Below the pieces are notes generated by a model. It had not been told where the DNA came from and searched no databases. It worked only from the letters and a program-made list of their open reading frames with translations. Of a DNA stretch of 64,000 bases, positions 54,797-63,482 are shown piece by piece. Source of the DNA: MGBC120314 sp051877855 (GTDB taxonomy: Bacteria; Bacillota; Clostridia; Lachnospirales; Lachnospiraceae); contig JBJEJH010000052.1 of the NCBI GenBank assembly GCA_051877855.1, positions 1 to 64,000 of the forward strand, given 5' to 3'. A program made the translations under genes and the position numbers. Each line of letters begins with the position of its first letter. Position 1 is the first letter of the stretch.

Positions 54797-55633
54797 TCAC
54801 GCTTCTGCATACATCTTTTCCATGAAATCACGGGTCTCAATAGCATTTTCCGGCTTGGTATTTTCCAGAGAGATATGCACAAAAGGCTTACGTTCCTTGA
54901 TATACTTCATCAACAACGGATAGTTGAATCCGCCCTGACCTGCCGGAATGGATACCAGTTCATCGCCTTCCACACGATAATCCTTGCAGTGGATCACTGC
55001 AATATCATCTCCAAGGATCTCAAAGGCATCCCGGATAATCTGATCCTGATCCTTAATATTTCCCGGATACAAAAGATTCACCGGATCAAAAATGATCTGA
55101 AGGTTCGGCGAATTGATTGCATCAAGTACCTTCCTTGCACGCTCTACATTACACACAATATGCTTATACACCGGCTCAATGGCAAATATTACACCCATCT
55201 TCTCACAGTATTCTACAACCGGACGAAGATTGTTAATAAAGAGCTCTAACGCTTCCTCCGAATGATTCGCCGGTTCATACTTGTATTCTGCATTAACTGC
55301 ACCGGTTTCTGTTCCCACAACCGCACAGCCAAGAAGACTTGCAAAACGAATGTGTGCCTTATACTTCTCAAGGATTTCTGCCTGCTTTACCGGATCCGGA
55401 TGACAAAGATTCAGATAACACCCAAGAACACAGATATCCACCTTGTATTCCGTACATAATTCCTTAATATACAGTGCAAAACCCGGGGTCATCATTCCGA
55501 TGTCCACCTTATAATCGTACACAGCCTTTGAAAGCGCCAACTGCGTACAATGAAATCCTTTATTGTGAATATTTCTGATCAGCTCATCCAGCGGAGCTTT
55601 CTCCATATCATGTGCTCTGATACCTAATCTCAT
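54797..55633 (-). CDS. sugar phosphate isomerase/epimerase-like TIM-barrel protein
   Basis: A 278-residue protein of the xylose isomerase-like (AP endonuclease 2) superfamily. Metal-site segments are IFAIEPVYKH near residue 150, IIFDPVNLLYPGN near 180, AVIHCKDYRVEG near 215 and HISLENT near 258. Substrates vary (inositol derivatives, ketohexoses) and cannot be told here. The start at 55633 has AAGGTAGAG upstream; an ATG 15 codons earlier falls inside repeat element B. The gene stands alone, flanked on both sides by related palindromic repeats in opposite orientation, which suggests insertion as a cassette. Confidence 0.85.
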   Translation of the reverse strand: MRLGIRAHDMEKAPLDELIRNIHNKGFHCTQLALSKAVYDYKVDIGMMTPGFALYIKELCTEYKVDICVLGCYLNLCHPDPVKQAEILEKYKAHIRFASLLGCAVVGTETGAVNAEYKYEPANHSEEALELFINNLRPVVEYCEKMGVIFAIEPVYKHIVCNVERARKVLDAINSPNLQIIFDPVNLLYPGNIKDQDQIIRDAFEILGDDIAVIHCKDYRVEGDELVSIPAGQGGFNYPLLMKYIKERKPFVHISLENTKPENAIETRDFMEKMYAEA

Positions 55634-55659
55634 ATCTCTACCTTCCCATCCATAAATAA

Positions 55660-55852
55660 ATTTACACATATAATTCACACAAGATAATGTTTGTGTATAA
55701 TATTTCGTGGCAATTGCGAGCCGTCGCTACTTAGGTGCCGTATTCTGGCGCCTTATGTAGCGCTACGAGCTCGCTCTTAGTGCAAACGTGCCTCGAAATA
55801 TTATACACAAACAATATCTTTTATGTAATTTAAAATATTATCGCAAACGCCC
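55660..55852. repeat. palindromic repeat element B, full length
   Basis: GATAATGTTTGTGTATAATA on the left (from about 55684) is mirrored by TATTATACACAAACAATATC on the right (to about 55820), and ATCGCAAACGCCC closes the right end (55840-55852). The right half matches element A and the left half is a shortened version of the same core. It lies between recJ and the sugar isomerase gene. No coding frame. It resembles a non-autonomous palindromic mobile element. Confidence 0.8.
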
Positions 55853-55938
55853 AAATAAATAATACTCTTTTCTGCAAAAAGTGTCAATAAAGTTACTTGT
55901 TTCCCAATGACACTCTTCCCACGACACTCCGGCATTGA

Positions 55939-57717
55939 TCATTCAACACTCACGATATTTTTGATAATAACCTGCAAAGTTTTCCTTCCCATATACTCAT
56001 TAACCGATGGATAATAGACAATTTTCATTCGTTTCCCTACGGTAATCGAATGATACTCTTCTTCCTCAACGCCAAACTTCAGTGCCTCCACTGTTCTTCC
56101 CTGCTCATTAACCAGCAATAATTTCAATACATTCTTATTCTTACCGATAAGATCCACTCTTCTCACGATCAGATTACTGTCTGCAAATACCGGCTTCACA
56201 TTACCATTGCCAAATGGCTCCAACAGATCCAACTGTTCCACCAGCGACTCGGTGATATAATCCACCGGCATGGCCACATCAATCCACTCCCGTGGTATCA
56301 GATCCTCCTCTGTCAAATCACAATCCTCGTTGAGCCTTCTTCGAAATTCATCCAGATTCTCCGCAGGAAGGGATACACCTGCTGCCATGGGATGTCCTCC
56401 AAACTGTGTCATAAGATCTTTTACCTTGAGCAAATGCTCGAACATATTATAGCATTCGATAGAACGTCCGGATCCCTTGATTCCATGCTCCCCATTGGTA
56501 AGAATGATGGTTGGTCTGTAAAATCGCTCCCGTACCTTTCCCGCAATAATACCTGCCACACTCTCATGGCACTCCGGAAGATAGATGACTAAGACCTTAT
56601 CCTGTTCATACGGACCATGCTCCACTTCTTCAATGGCCTTTTGCTTCTGTTCCTCTGTAATATTCTTTCGCTCTTCATTCAACATTTTTATTTTTTCGGC
56701 AAGATTCCCGGCCTCTTCACTACTTTTTGCAAGAAGTAATTCCAGTGAATATTTTGCACTTTCAAGTCGCCCGCTGGCATTAAGACACGGCCCGAGAACA
56801 AAGGAAATATGATAGGAACTGATATGCCCGACTTCCAGACCATTGACCTCCATCAATGCCCTTAATCCGAGATTTTCCGTATGATTTAATAAAGCTAATC
56901 CTTCCTTTACCAGAATACGATTCTCATCACACAATTCCATAATATCTCCGATGGTTGCCACCGCAACCATCTCAAGAAGCTGATTGAGTATCCCCTGCAT
57001 CTTTTGACGCAATGCATCCGAATCCACCTGATTTCCAACCGACAATTTACCTGCTGCCACATTTTTATACAGGCATTCGATCAACTTATACGCAACCCCG
57101 GCGCCACATAATTTCTTAAAAGGATAAGCACAATCTTCCTGCTTCGGGTTAATAACCGCATCCGCCGGGGGAAGAATGTAGCGCTGATTTCCCTGATCAT
57201 CCTCCACAAAATGAATATCATGGTGATCCGTCACAATGACTGTCATTCCAAGCTCTTTGGCTCTTGCAATCTGCGGAATCTGTGCAATACCGTTATCACA
57301 GGTCAGAATCGTGTCAACCCCCTCTTCTCCTGCTTCCTCCACCAGATGAATGTTAATACCATAGCCATCCGTCACACGATGGGGAATCACATAATCCACA
57401 TCACCGCCTAATTCCCGCAGGCCACGAAGGAGAATGTAGGTGGAAGATACGCCGTCAATATCATAATCACCGATGATTCGAATCTTTTTCCCCCGGGCAA
57501 TTCGGTCCGCTAAAAGGTTCATCCCCTTCTCCATGTCTTTCATCAGCATCCCATCATACAAATCGGCTCTGCTGCCATAAAGATACTTTTGAATTGCCTC
57601 ATCACCCTCGATGTCACGATTGCGCATAATACGGGCAATGACCTTGTCAATATGATATTTTTCACCAATAGCATCAAAATCTGCCTGTTTTGCGTAGATT
57701 CGCCAATTTATCTTCAT
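55939..57717 (-). CDS. recJ: single-stranded-DNA-specific exonuclease RecJ
   Basis: A 592-residue DHH/DHHA1 phosphoesterase with the usual RecJ order: IIGDYDIDGVSSTYILLRG near residue 80 (motif I), LTCDNGIAQ, VTDHHD near 160, CGAGVAYKL, LGPCLNASGRLESAKYSLELLL (in parts), FGGHPMAAG in DHHA1 and a C-terminal OB-fold. It degrades single-stranded DNA 5' to 3' in repair. GAGGTAAATTTAG precedes the ATG. It is divergent from the shikimate kinase gene. In Clostridia recJ often leads apt-rel-MBL-hemZ; here a repeat-flanked gene separates it from apt. Confidence 0.93.
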   Translation of the reverse strand: MKINWRIYAKQADFDAIGEKYHIDKVIARIMRNRDIEGDEAIQKYLYGSRADLYDGMLMKDMEKGMNLLADRIARGKKIRIIGDYDIDGVSSTYILLRGLRELGGDVDYVIPHRVTDGYGINIHLVEEAGEEGVDTILTCDNGIAQIPQIARAKELGMTVIVTDHHDIHFVEDDQGNQRYILPPADAVINPKQEDCAYPFKKLCGAGVAYKLIECLYKNVAAGKLSVGNQVDSDALRQKMQGILNQLLEMVAVATIGDIMELCDENRILVKEGLALLNHTENLGLRALMEVNGLEVGHISSYHISFVLGPCLNASGRLESAKYSLELLLAKSSEEAGNLAEKIKMLNEERKNITEEQKQKAIEEVEHGPYEQDKVLVIYLPECHESVAGIIAGKVRERFYRPTIILTNGEHGIKGSGRSIECYNMFEHLLKVKDLMTQFGGHPMAAGVSLPAENLDEFRRRLNEDCDLTEEDLIPREWIDVAMPVDYITESLVEQLDLLEPFGNGNVKPVFADSNLIVRRVDLIGKNKNVLKLLLVNEQGRTVEALKFGVEEEEYHSITVGKRMKIVYYPSVNEYMGRKTLQVIIKNIVSVE

Positions 57718-57781
57718 CTAAATTTACCTCAAAACCAATATTAATTTTTCTCCAAAGCCCGGTCCCGCTTTGAAGCAAATG

Positions 57782-57810
57782 TTGTCTTTTCCTCCTGCAT
57801 AATATATAAT
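57782..57810 (+). promoter_or_regulatory. sigma-A promoter of the shikimate kinase gene
   Basis: TTGTCT (57782-57787), a 17-base spacer and TATAAT (57805-57810). Confidence 0.65.
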
Positions 57811-57843
57811 AATCCCAAAATAAAGGGAGGCGTTCTTTGCACA

Positions 57844-58371
57844 ATGAACACAGACAATATCATTCTGATTGGGATGCCCGGCGCCGGCAAAAGCACCATC
57901 GGAGTCATCCTTGCCAAGATTCTCGGATATCAATTCATCGATTCCGATTTACTGATTCAACAACAAACCGGAAAGTTATTAAAGGAATTAATCGCCGAAC
58001 ACGGTGATGATGGATTCTTATCCATAGAAAATGACATCAATGCTTCCATTGATGTCCACCACTGTATTATTGCCACAGGAGGAAGCGCTGTCTATGGAGA
58101 AGAAGCTATGAACCATTTTAAGAAAATCGGTACTGTAATATACCTTGCCGCATCCTACGAGAGTCTCAACCGGCGTTTATCCAACCTCACGGCCCGGGGT
58201 GTTGTACTAAAACCGGGGCAGACGCTTCTTGATCTGTACCATGAGCGTTGTTCACTCTATGAGCATTATGCAGACCTTACCATTGATGAACAATCCTTAG
58301 ATATTGAAGGTGTCATCGAACGGATCCTATCCGGACTAAAAACTTGTGAAACCGGATTTAAGGAAGAATAA
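57844..58371 (+). CDS. aroK: shikimate kinase
   Basis: A 175-residue P-loop kinase that phosphorylates shikimate. It has GMPGAGKSTIG (Walker A, residue 9 on), FIDSDLLIQ (shikimate-binding Asp), IATGGSAV where GGG is more usual, and the LID Arg region. The GGGAGG site lies 13 bases before the ATG, longer than normal, so translation may be modest; no better start is in frame. It is convergent with the Lgt-like gene, whose stop is directly adjacent (58371/58372), with no terminator space between. Confidence 0.9.
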   Translation: MNTDNIILIGMPGAGKSTIGVILAKILGYQFIDSDLLIQQQTGKLLKELIAEHGDDGFLSIENDINASIDVHHCIIATGGSAVYGEEAMNHFKKIGTVIYLAASYESLNRRLSNLTARGVVLKPGQTLLDLYHERCSLYEHYADLTIDEQSLDIEGVIERILSGLKTCETGFKEE

Positions 58372-59412
58372 TTACCTGGACCTTTTCTCCGGCTTCTTAA
58401 TACACATACCGTAAACCCATGCAATACTTACAATAATCATAAACACTCCCAGAATCTGGGTGCCATACCACAACACATACATGCCGGAATAGCGCTGTAC
58501 CAGGTATTCCGATACACCGCCAATGCCAATACCCAGCACAAATATAATCAAAGGAATAATGTTTCCTTTGAAGCTCTTATTGGCTTTGGTGGACATCATC
58601 AGATAATAGGCCACCACATATACACAGAATAATGCTCCAAGAAACTGTGATAATCCCATAAAGCTCGCACCCTTATTCAGGGATGCCAATACCTCCCCGG
58701 GGAAAGACAGGTGTGCCGCATCATAACGGATCGAATCGATCACAACCTCCATTCCGCCATATAGCACAAGGAATAATCGAAAGGTATGGCCATATGTCTT
58801 TAAGGGTGCCTTCTTCTCCCATCCTGCATCTTTCACATAAAATATTACCAACAACACAGTAATCACCAACAAACAGATAAAGGAAACCATAAATGCCGCA
58901 AAACGGTATTCTACATCTCCCGCCGAATCGGTGCTGGCGATGGCAAAAGGCAGGTGTTGAAACATTTTGTTTTGAACAAGCATCTTGCCGCGGCACCCAT
59001 CCGTAAATGCATCCGACAATCGAACCAAAGCGAGGATAAAGGTAAGTCCCGGTGCGACGGCATCTAACATTTCATGATGGGATTTACTCCGGGTAAATGG
59101 TCCCAGGGCAAAGGCAACCATCCACACTGCAAACAGTACACCCGGAATCAGAAAATCCCCCTTGGCAAAATTCGTCATTGCATCCTTAAATCCATCATAC
59201 TGTTCCATGTAACAATACCAATGAAACACTCTTCCAAGAATTAACGAAAGCAACAGGGTCAACGGAAAATATATCGCCATGATATACCTGTTGCGTTCTC
59301 TTCCATAGTAAAGTGCCAGCGTAATCATACAACCCGCAATCATTCCAAGAAAAATAAGGACATGACGCCAATATATAATCATTTCTCCAAAATAAACAGC
59401 TATCGGTTCCAT
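58372..59412 (-). CDS. Lgt-like polytopic membrane protein
   Basis: A 346-residue protein with about nine membrane segments. The arrangement resembles prolipoprotein diacylglyceryl transferase (Lgt), with RLSDAFTDGCRGK where Lgt has its Arg/Asn/Gly signature and YGGMEVVIDSIRYD where Lgt has its last Arg region. The HGG motif expected in the third segment is replaced (FLIPGVLFAVW), and the NGE triad is missing, so normal Lgt activity is doubtful. It follows the NAGPA-family gene by three bases with a GGGAG site inside that gene's end, so the pair is co-translated. Confidence 0.55.
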   Translation of the reverse strand: MEPIAVYFGEMIIYWRHVLIFLGMIAGCMITLALYYGRERNRYIMAIYFPLTLLLSLILGRVFHWYCYMEQYDGFKDAMTNFAKGDFLIPGVLFAVWMVAFALGPFTRSKSHHEMLDAVAPGLTFILALVRLSDAFTDGCRGKMLVQNKMFQHLPFAIASTDSAGDVEYRFAAFMVSFICLLVITVLLVIFYVKDAGWEKKAPLKTYGHTFRLFLVLYGGMEVVIDSIRYDAAHLSFPGEVLASLNKGASFMGLSQFLGALFCVYVVAYYLMMSTKANKSFKGNIIPLIIFVLGIGIGGVSEYLVQRYSGMYVLWYGTQILGVFMIIVSIAWVYGMCIKKPEKRSR

Positions 59413-59415
59413 CTC

Positions 59416-61014
59416 TTATTCTCCCTCCGGAAGTGCGGTCGCAAAATAAATGATATCACTTACCGTTCTCTCATTGCCGTAATCAATCCAATTCACAATT
59501 TTATTATTTATAACAAGCTCCCCGGTCTGTCCACCATCCAGATTATAGCCCTGGACAACACCCTTGTCGAACATATACCGGGCAAAATCATTGACATCAA
59601 CAACCTCGGCATTGGTATAATGTCCTACATCCGCATACAGATAATGTAATTGATCGATCTGACCAATACCGGCTCTGGAATAAGTTTCAAGAACCTGTCC
59701 CACCGGATATCCATTACACGGAATACGTTCTCCATCCTTTATCAGAATCGGTCCAAATGCCAGAGAAAACTGAATATGATTCTGATCCACATACTCCTGA
59801 AGTTCCTCCTTTGTTTTGCGGTTACCACGCTCCAGAAAATGAAAATCACCATTATCGTCAACAAACAATGTATCAAGAGACGTATCTGCCCTTCGAACTT
59901 TTCTGTCATATACCGTAACTCCGAGATTACGAAATGCATAAAAATCCGCATTCATGGCCGCTACTGCATTGGTCTGCTTCGCCATTAAGGTACAATAATA
60001 CTGCTTTCCCGATCCATAAGTATCATCTGCAATCTTTCGTCTGAATTGTGATGCGTCCGCTACCTTGATCTCACAGAATGCAGCTACATGGCCTTCCATC
60101 CATTCTTTCCAGGAGATAACCATAATGGTCTCATCATAGTAGTAATGAATATCTCCATAAAAATCTACATCATTTCTAAATGCCACCTCCTGACCATCCA
60201 GAAGACCACTTTCCTTCGCCTGATCAATCACTGCCATTACCCGATCAACATCCCCCGGCAAAACAACACCGAAATTTTCTTCCCGGGGCACAGGTACATC
60301 TTTACCCTCGATTCGATAGATCTTACGCATCACCTGATGTTCTGCAAGATACTCATTTAACACCCGCATCTTAATGTCCTCTGCGACGTTCCTGACATTC
60401 GTGGACAATACTTTATCCACCGAGGTAAGCATCCATCCTGCATCACCATAATGAAGTGTCACATCATAACTTTCCGAAGTGATAAATTTTTCTTTATATT
60501 TCAGAGATCTATGCAACGTCTCCAAGTAAACCTGATCCAAAAAGCTCTGCTGATAATTTCCATCCGGATCATAGATCTCATCCTTTGGCGATGCATCAAT
60601 TCTCTTCTTAAGAACCTCATCGATCCGCTCCAGTGCATCCTGTTCCAAAAGATCCATATTCAGATAGCTAAACTCAACCCCCTGGGTTGCCTCCAGCCCA
60701 TTCACAATCATCTCACCGGTTAATTCATAAGAAAAACTATCTTCCAGGGCTCTTTTGAGCAGCCGTGCTTCTTCGCTCTCTAACTTATTCTCAATGTTAA
60801 ATGTTTCAGCGTCTCTAAGATATGTACGTGCCTTGGCATAATCCTTACCCACCACGGCATCATAATATCGTGTCAGTTGCTCCTTCGGATCCCCGGTGGT
60901 CTTTACACAGATCGTACCAAGAAACAGCGATGCCACGCCAACAACCAGAGCTACCAAGGAGCAGACCGCTGCCACTCTTGCTATTTTTACATTAATCACA
61001 TCAGTATCTTTCAT
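59416..61014 (-). CDS. membrane-anchored phosphodiester glycosidase (NAGPA) family protein
   Basis: A 532-residue protein with an N-terminal membrane anchor (about residues 12-35), a first extracellular region of about 280 residues that I do not recognise, and a C-terminal NAGPA-type domain from about 310. The latter has AAMNADFYAF, LAFGPILIKDGE, and YNLDGGQTGELVINNKIVN followed by ERTVSDIIYFA. Family enzymes cleave phosphodiester-linked sugars; in Gram-positives they are thought to act on cell-wall glycopolymers such as teichoic acids. It is co-transcribed with the Lgt-like gene. AAGGA precedes the ATG. Confidence 0.85.
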   Translation of the reverse strand: MKDTDVINVKIARVAAVCSLVALVVGVASLFLGTICVKTTGDPKEQLTRYYDAVVGKDYAKARTYLRDAETFNIENKLESEEARLLKRALEDSFSYELTGEMIVNGLEATQGVEFSYLNMDLLEQDALERIDEVLKKRIDASPKDEIYDPDGNYQQSFLDQVYLETLHRSLKYKEKFITSESYDVTLHYGDAGWMLTSVDKVLSTNVRNVAEDIKMRVLNEYLAEHQVMRKIYRIEGKDVPVPREENFGVVLPGDVDRVMAVIDQAKESGLLDGQEVAFRNDVDFYGDIHYYYDETIMVISWKEWMEGHVAAFCEIKVADASQFRRKIADDTYGSGKQYYCTLMAKQTNAVAAMNADFYAFRNLGVTVYDRKVRRADTSLDTLFVDDNGDFHFLERGNRKTKEELQEYVDQNHIQFSLAFGPILIKDGERIPCNGYPVGQVLETYSRAGIGQIDQLHYLYADVGHYTNAEVVDVNDFARYMFDKGVVQGYNLDGGQTGELVINNKIVNWIDYGNERTVSDIIYFATALPEGE

Positions 61015-61118
61015 AAAACATCCTTAATTTATGTATTAAATAATATTATACATCATCCCTTCGGTTACTGCACTTGAAATTTTATTACATTTTCATTACA
61101 AATCGTTCCATAATGCCA

Positions 61119-61175
61119 CAAAAAATCCCAACCGGAAGAAATCCATATACCACAGATTTTCATTCCGATTGGGAT
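61119..61175 (-). terminator. terminator of hflKC
   Basis: On the minus strand, ATCCCAATCGGAA and TTCCGGTTGGGAT (61125-61175) form a 13-bp stem with one G-T, closing a 25-base loop, followed by TTTTTTG. It lies about 30 bases past the hflC stop. Confidence 0.85.
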
Positions 61176-61206
61176 GATTGCTTCTTATTCCGTTGTCATA
61201 AGAATA

Positions 61207-62064
61207 TTAGTAGCCCATAAACAACTGTGCAATTGGCGAATTTGATGGAAGTACAATGGTTTTATTACCACCCTCAAAGGAATTCTCCAGTGCCTCCAGT
61301 GAGCGGATAAATGTATAGAATTCCCTTCTGGATTCATCACCATAGGCCTCTGCAAGAATTCTCATGTACTCAGCCTCGCCCTCAGCCTCAATCTGAGCCG
61401 CCTTCGCCTGGGCATCCGAGAGACTGATAGACACATCCTTGTCCGTAGTATTCTTGATGACCTGTGCATCCGCATTACCCTCTGCAGTATAGGTTGCCGC
61501 AATCTGGGAACGCTCTGAAATCATACGCTCATATACCGCATTCTTGTTGTCTTCCGGAAGATCCAGACGCTTGGTCTGTACCGAAATAATGGTAATACCA
61601 TACGGGTCCATACTTGTTCCGATATTTTCCATAATCTTCTCATCCAGACCACCCTTACGGGAACTGATGACATCATTCTGCTGCATACTACTGATGACAT
61701 TTTTAATAGAATTATAAACAACAGCATCGATACGGCTCTCCGCTGATGACACGGATGAATTCAGGGTCTGGGCAAACTTTAAAGGATCGGAGATATTCCA
61801 AAGAACATAACTGTCTGCAATCATGGTTTTCTTGTCCCTGGTAATAACATCGGACTGTTTCAGATCATAAATCAGTATCTTCTTCGGCAACTTATCAACC
61901 GACTGGATAAACGGAAGCTTAAAGCTTAATCCTGCCTCACTTTTGATGGTACTGATCTTACCAAACTGGCGAATTAATGTATATTCATCCTCATTCGTTA
62001 CCACGATGGAGGATAAACCTAAGAAACAAACCAGAATAACAATAACCCAACTCATTTTTTTCAT
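61207..62064 (-). CDS. hflC: SPFH/band-7 membrane protein HflC
   Basis: A 285-residue protein with an N-terminal membrane anchor (about residues 5-22), an SPFH domain (TLIRQFGKI, SYVLWNISDPLKFAQTL, IISVQTKRLDLPEDN) and a helical tail with AQAKAAQIEAEGEAEYMRILAEAY in parts. HflC forms large membrane ring complexes with HflK and in E. coli surrounds FtsH. The start at 62064 has GGGGG eight bases upstream; an ATG two codons earlier is too close, and a longer frame would overlap hflK. It follows hflK by 13 bases and shares its riboswitch-controlled transcript. Confidence 0.92.
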   Translation of the reverse strand: MKKMSWVIVILVCFLGLSSIVVTNEDEYTLIRQFGKISTIKSEAGLSFKLPFIQSVDKLPKKILIYDLKQSDVITRDKKTMIADSYVLWNISDPLKFAQTLNSSVSSAESRIDAVVYNSIKNVISSMQQNDVISSRKGGLDEKIMENIGTSMDPYGITIISVQTKRLDLPEDNKNAVYERMISERSQIAATYTAEGNADAQVIKNTTDKDVSISLSDAQAKAAQIEAEGEAEYMRILAEAYGDESRREFYTFIRSLEALENSFEGGNKTIVLPSNSPIAQLFMGY

Positions 62065-62077
62065 ATCCATCGCCCCC

Positions 62078-63094
62078 TTATCGTGTTGCATTCGCAGTAT
62101 CTGTCGCATTTGCTGCGTTTGCATTATTCGTTGTATTTTGTGCTGTTCCGGTTGTAGTCATAAATGGTTCCAGCGGAAGCATGGTGGTCACTCCGGAACC
62201 TTCATCCGATACAATAACCTTCACTCCCGGAAGAACTTTCTCCATGGTTTCAAAATACATTCGTCTCATAGTCACTTCCGGATTCTTCACATACTCCTCA
62301 TACATGGCATTAAATCTTGCCACTTGCGCATTTGCCTCATTAATACGCTGTGTCTTTGAAGCCTCTGCATCCTTTAAGATCTGATCCACCTTAGCCTGCG
62401 CCTCCGGCAGTTTCTCATTGGCATACTTATTAGCATTGTTAATCGAGGTCTCCTTCGCCTGCTTTGCCGTCTCAACAGCCTTAAATGCCTCCATGACCTG
62501 TGTTGTCGGCGGCTCCGAATCCTGAATCGTAATATTAACTAACGCCACACCAATATCATTCTCTTCCAGTTCACGGATCATTTCCTGCTTAATCGTTGCC
62601 TGAATCTCTGATTTACCCGTGGTAAGAACATCATCTACATTGTACTGTCCGATGACTCTGCGGATACAGCTCTGTGCAACATTTTTCAGAATTTTCTCCG
62701 GCTCATCCGAAGCGTACACCGCTTTAATCGGATCTGAGAAACGATACTCCACATAGAAATCCACATTAACAAAATTGTAATCCAATGTGATCATCATGGA
62801 TTCTTCATCCACTGAATTTCCATAATCATCATAGCCCAGTTTAATTCCCTTGATCGTGGTATTTACCTTCTCCACCTGCTGAATAAACGGAATCTTAAAA
62901 TGAAGACCGGACTGTGTTACCGAGCTTGCCTTACCAAATGTGGTAAGCACCGCCTGCTCCTGCTCATTGATGGTGTAAAATGAATCCAGCAGAAGAATTG
63001 CAACGATTACCCCCACAATAATAAACTTTGCAGTAGATTTGGTCTTTTTGCCAAATTCCCTTGCCTTTCCGTTGATTACCGTATTATCTTCCAT
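62078..63094 (-). CDS. hflK: SPFH/band-7 membrane protein HflK
   Basis: A 338-residue protein with a membrane anchor at about 22-42, an SPFH domain (EQAVLTTFGKA, LHFKIPFIQQVEKV, VEYRFSDPIKAVY, GVALVNITIQDSEPP) and a helical region with AQAKVDQILKDAEASK. The last 27 residues are a low-complexity Asn/Thr/Ala tail. GGGAGG precedes the ATG. The leader of about 280 bases holds a yybP-ykoY-type riboswitch with an intrinsic terminator, so expression is probably raised by Mn2+. Confidence 0.93.
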   Translation of the reverse strand: MEDNTVINGKAREFGKKTKSTAKFIIVGVIVAILLLDSFYTINEQEQAVLTTFGKASSVTQSGLHFKIPFIQQVEKVNTTIKGIKLGYDDYGNSVDEESMMITLDYNFVNVDFYVEYRFSDPIKAVYASDEPEKILKNVAQSCIRRVIGQYNVDDVLTTGKSEIQATIKQEMIRELEENDIGVALVNITIQDSEPPTTQVMEAFKAVETAKQAKETSINNANKYANEKLPEAQAKVDQILKDAEASKTQRINEANAQVARFNAMYEEYVKNPEVTMRRMYFETMEKVLPGVKVIVSDEGSGVTTMLPLEPFMTTTGTAQNTTNNANAANATDTANATR

Positions 63095-63238
63095 ACGATT
63101 TCCTCCCTTTTCTTTTGAGATTACTTACAACCCCCTTGGATTGTTTTTGTTCTCTTTTTGTTTTCTTGTTTCCTTTTGCTGTATGCCAGGATCGGCGCCC
63201 CGTCTTATATCTTAGATACTCATGATTAAAAGTTCTAG

Positions 63239-63286
63239 AAAAAAAGACTTCTATCATGGCATAAGCAATGCCATAATAAAAGTCTT
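63239..63286 (-). terminator. riboswitch expression-platform terminator
   Basis: On the minus strand, AAGACTT-TAT-ATGGCAT pairs with ATGCCAT-ATA-AAGTCTT (63244-63286, two small mismatches) and is followed by seven T residues. Its 5' arm includes the 3' strand of the aptamer P1 helix, so P1 and terminator exclude each other. Confidence 0.85.
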
Positions 63287-63372
63287 GCAATTTACATAAG
63301 CTGCGGAACAGATAATTCTGATCGTACTGACGCATGCATAAACGAAAACCCGTTTGCTACTCCCTTTTATTA
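63274..63372 (-). ncRNA. yybP-ykoY-type manganese riboswitch aptamer
   Basis: On the minus strand the aptamer runs from TAATAAAAGGGAGTAGC (63356-63372) to GCAAGACTTTTATTA (63274-63288). P1 is a perfect 9-bp helix (63364-63372 with 63274-63282). AAAGGGAGTAGC is the conserved L1 side, followed by a P2 hairpin AAACG/CGTTT. The L3 side has GCGTCAGTACG, a short hairpin ATCAGA/TCTGTT and CCGC, matching the CGTCAnTnCG...CCG pattern of this class. The class binds Mn2+ and usually turns gene expression on. The match was made by eye from memory of solved members. Confidence 0.85.
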
Positions 63373-63381
63373 GGTGATCTT

Positions 63382-63410
63382 AATATAACACAGAGTTTAT
63401 ATTTTGTCAA
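63382..63410 (-). promoter_or_regulatory. sigma-A promoter of the riboswitch/hflKC transcript
   Basis: Consensus TTGACA (63405-63410), a 17-base spacer and TATATT (63382-63387) on the minus strand, ten bases before the aptamer. Confidence 0.85.
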
Positions 63411-63482
63411 TAAATTAACGAAATTTTAATAAATTCTTAATATTTCATTTCCCTATAATATGACAAACTCCGATATTACGTA

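Noticed and set aside
53187..55249. Several rightward frames of 60-130 codons
   Set aside because: All lie opposite the exporter, apt or isomerase genes, have no ribosome binding site and carry no known motif.
63084..63335. 83-codon open frame across the hflK leader
   Set aside because: It runs through the riboswitch aptamer and terminator and overlaps the hflK start; its composition is very basic and it has no ribosome binding site of its own.
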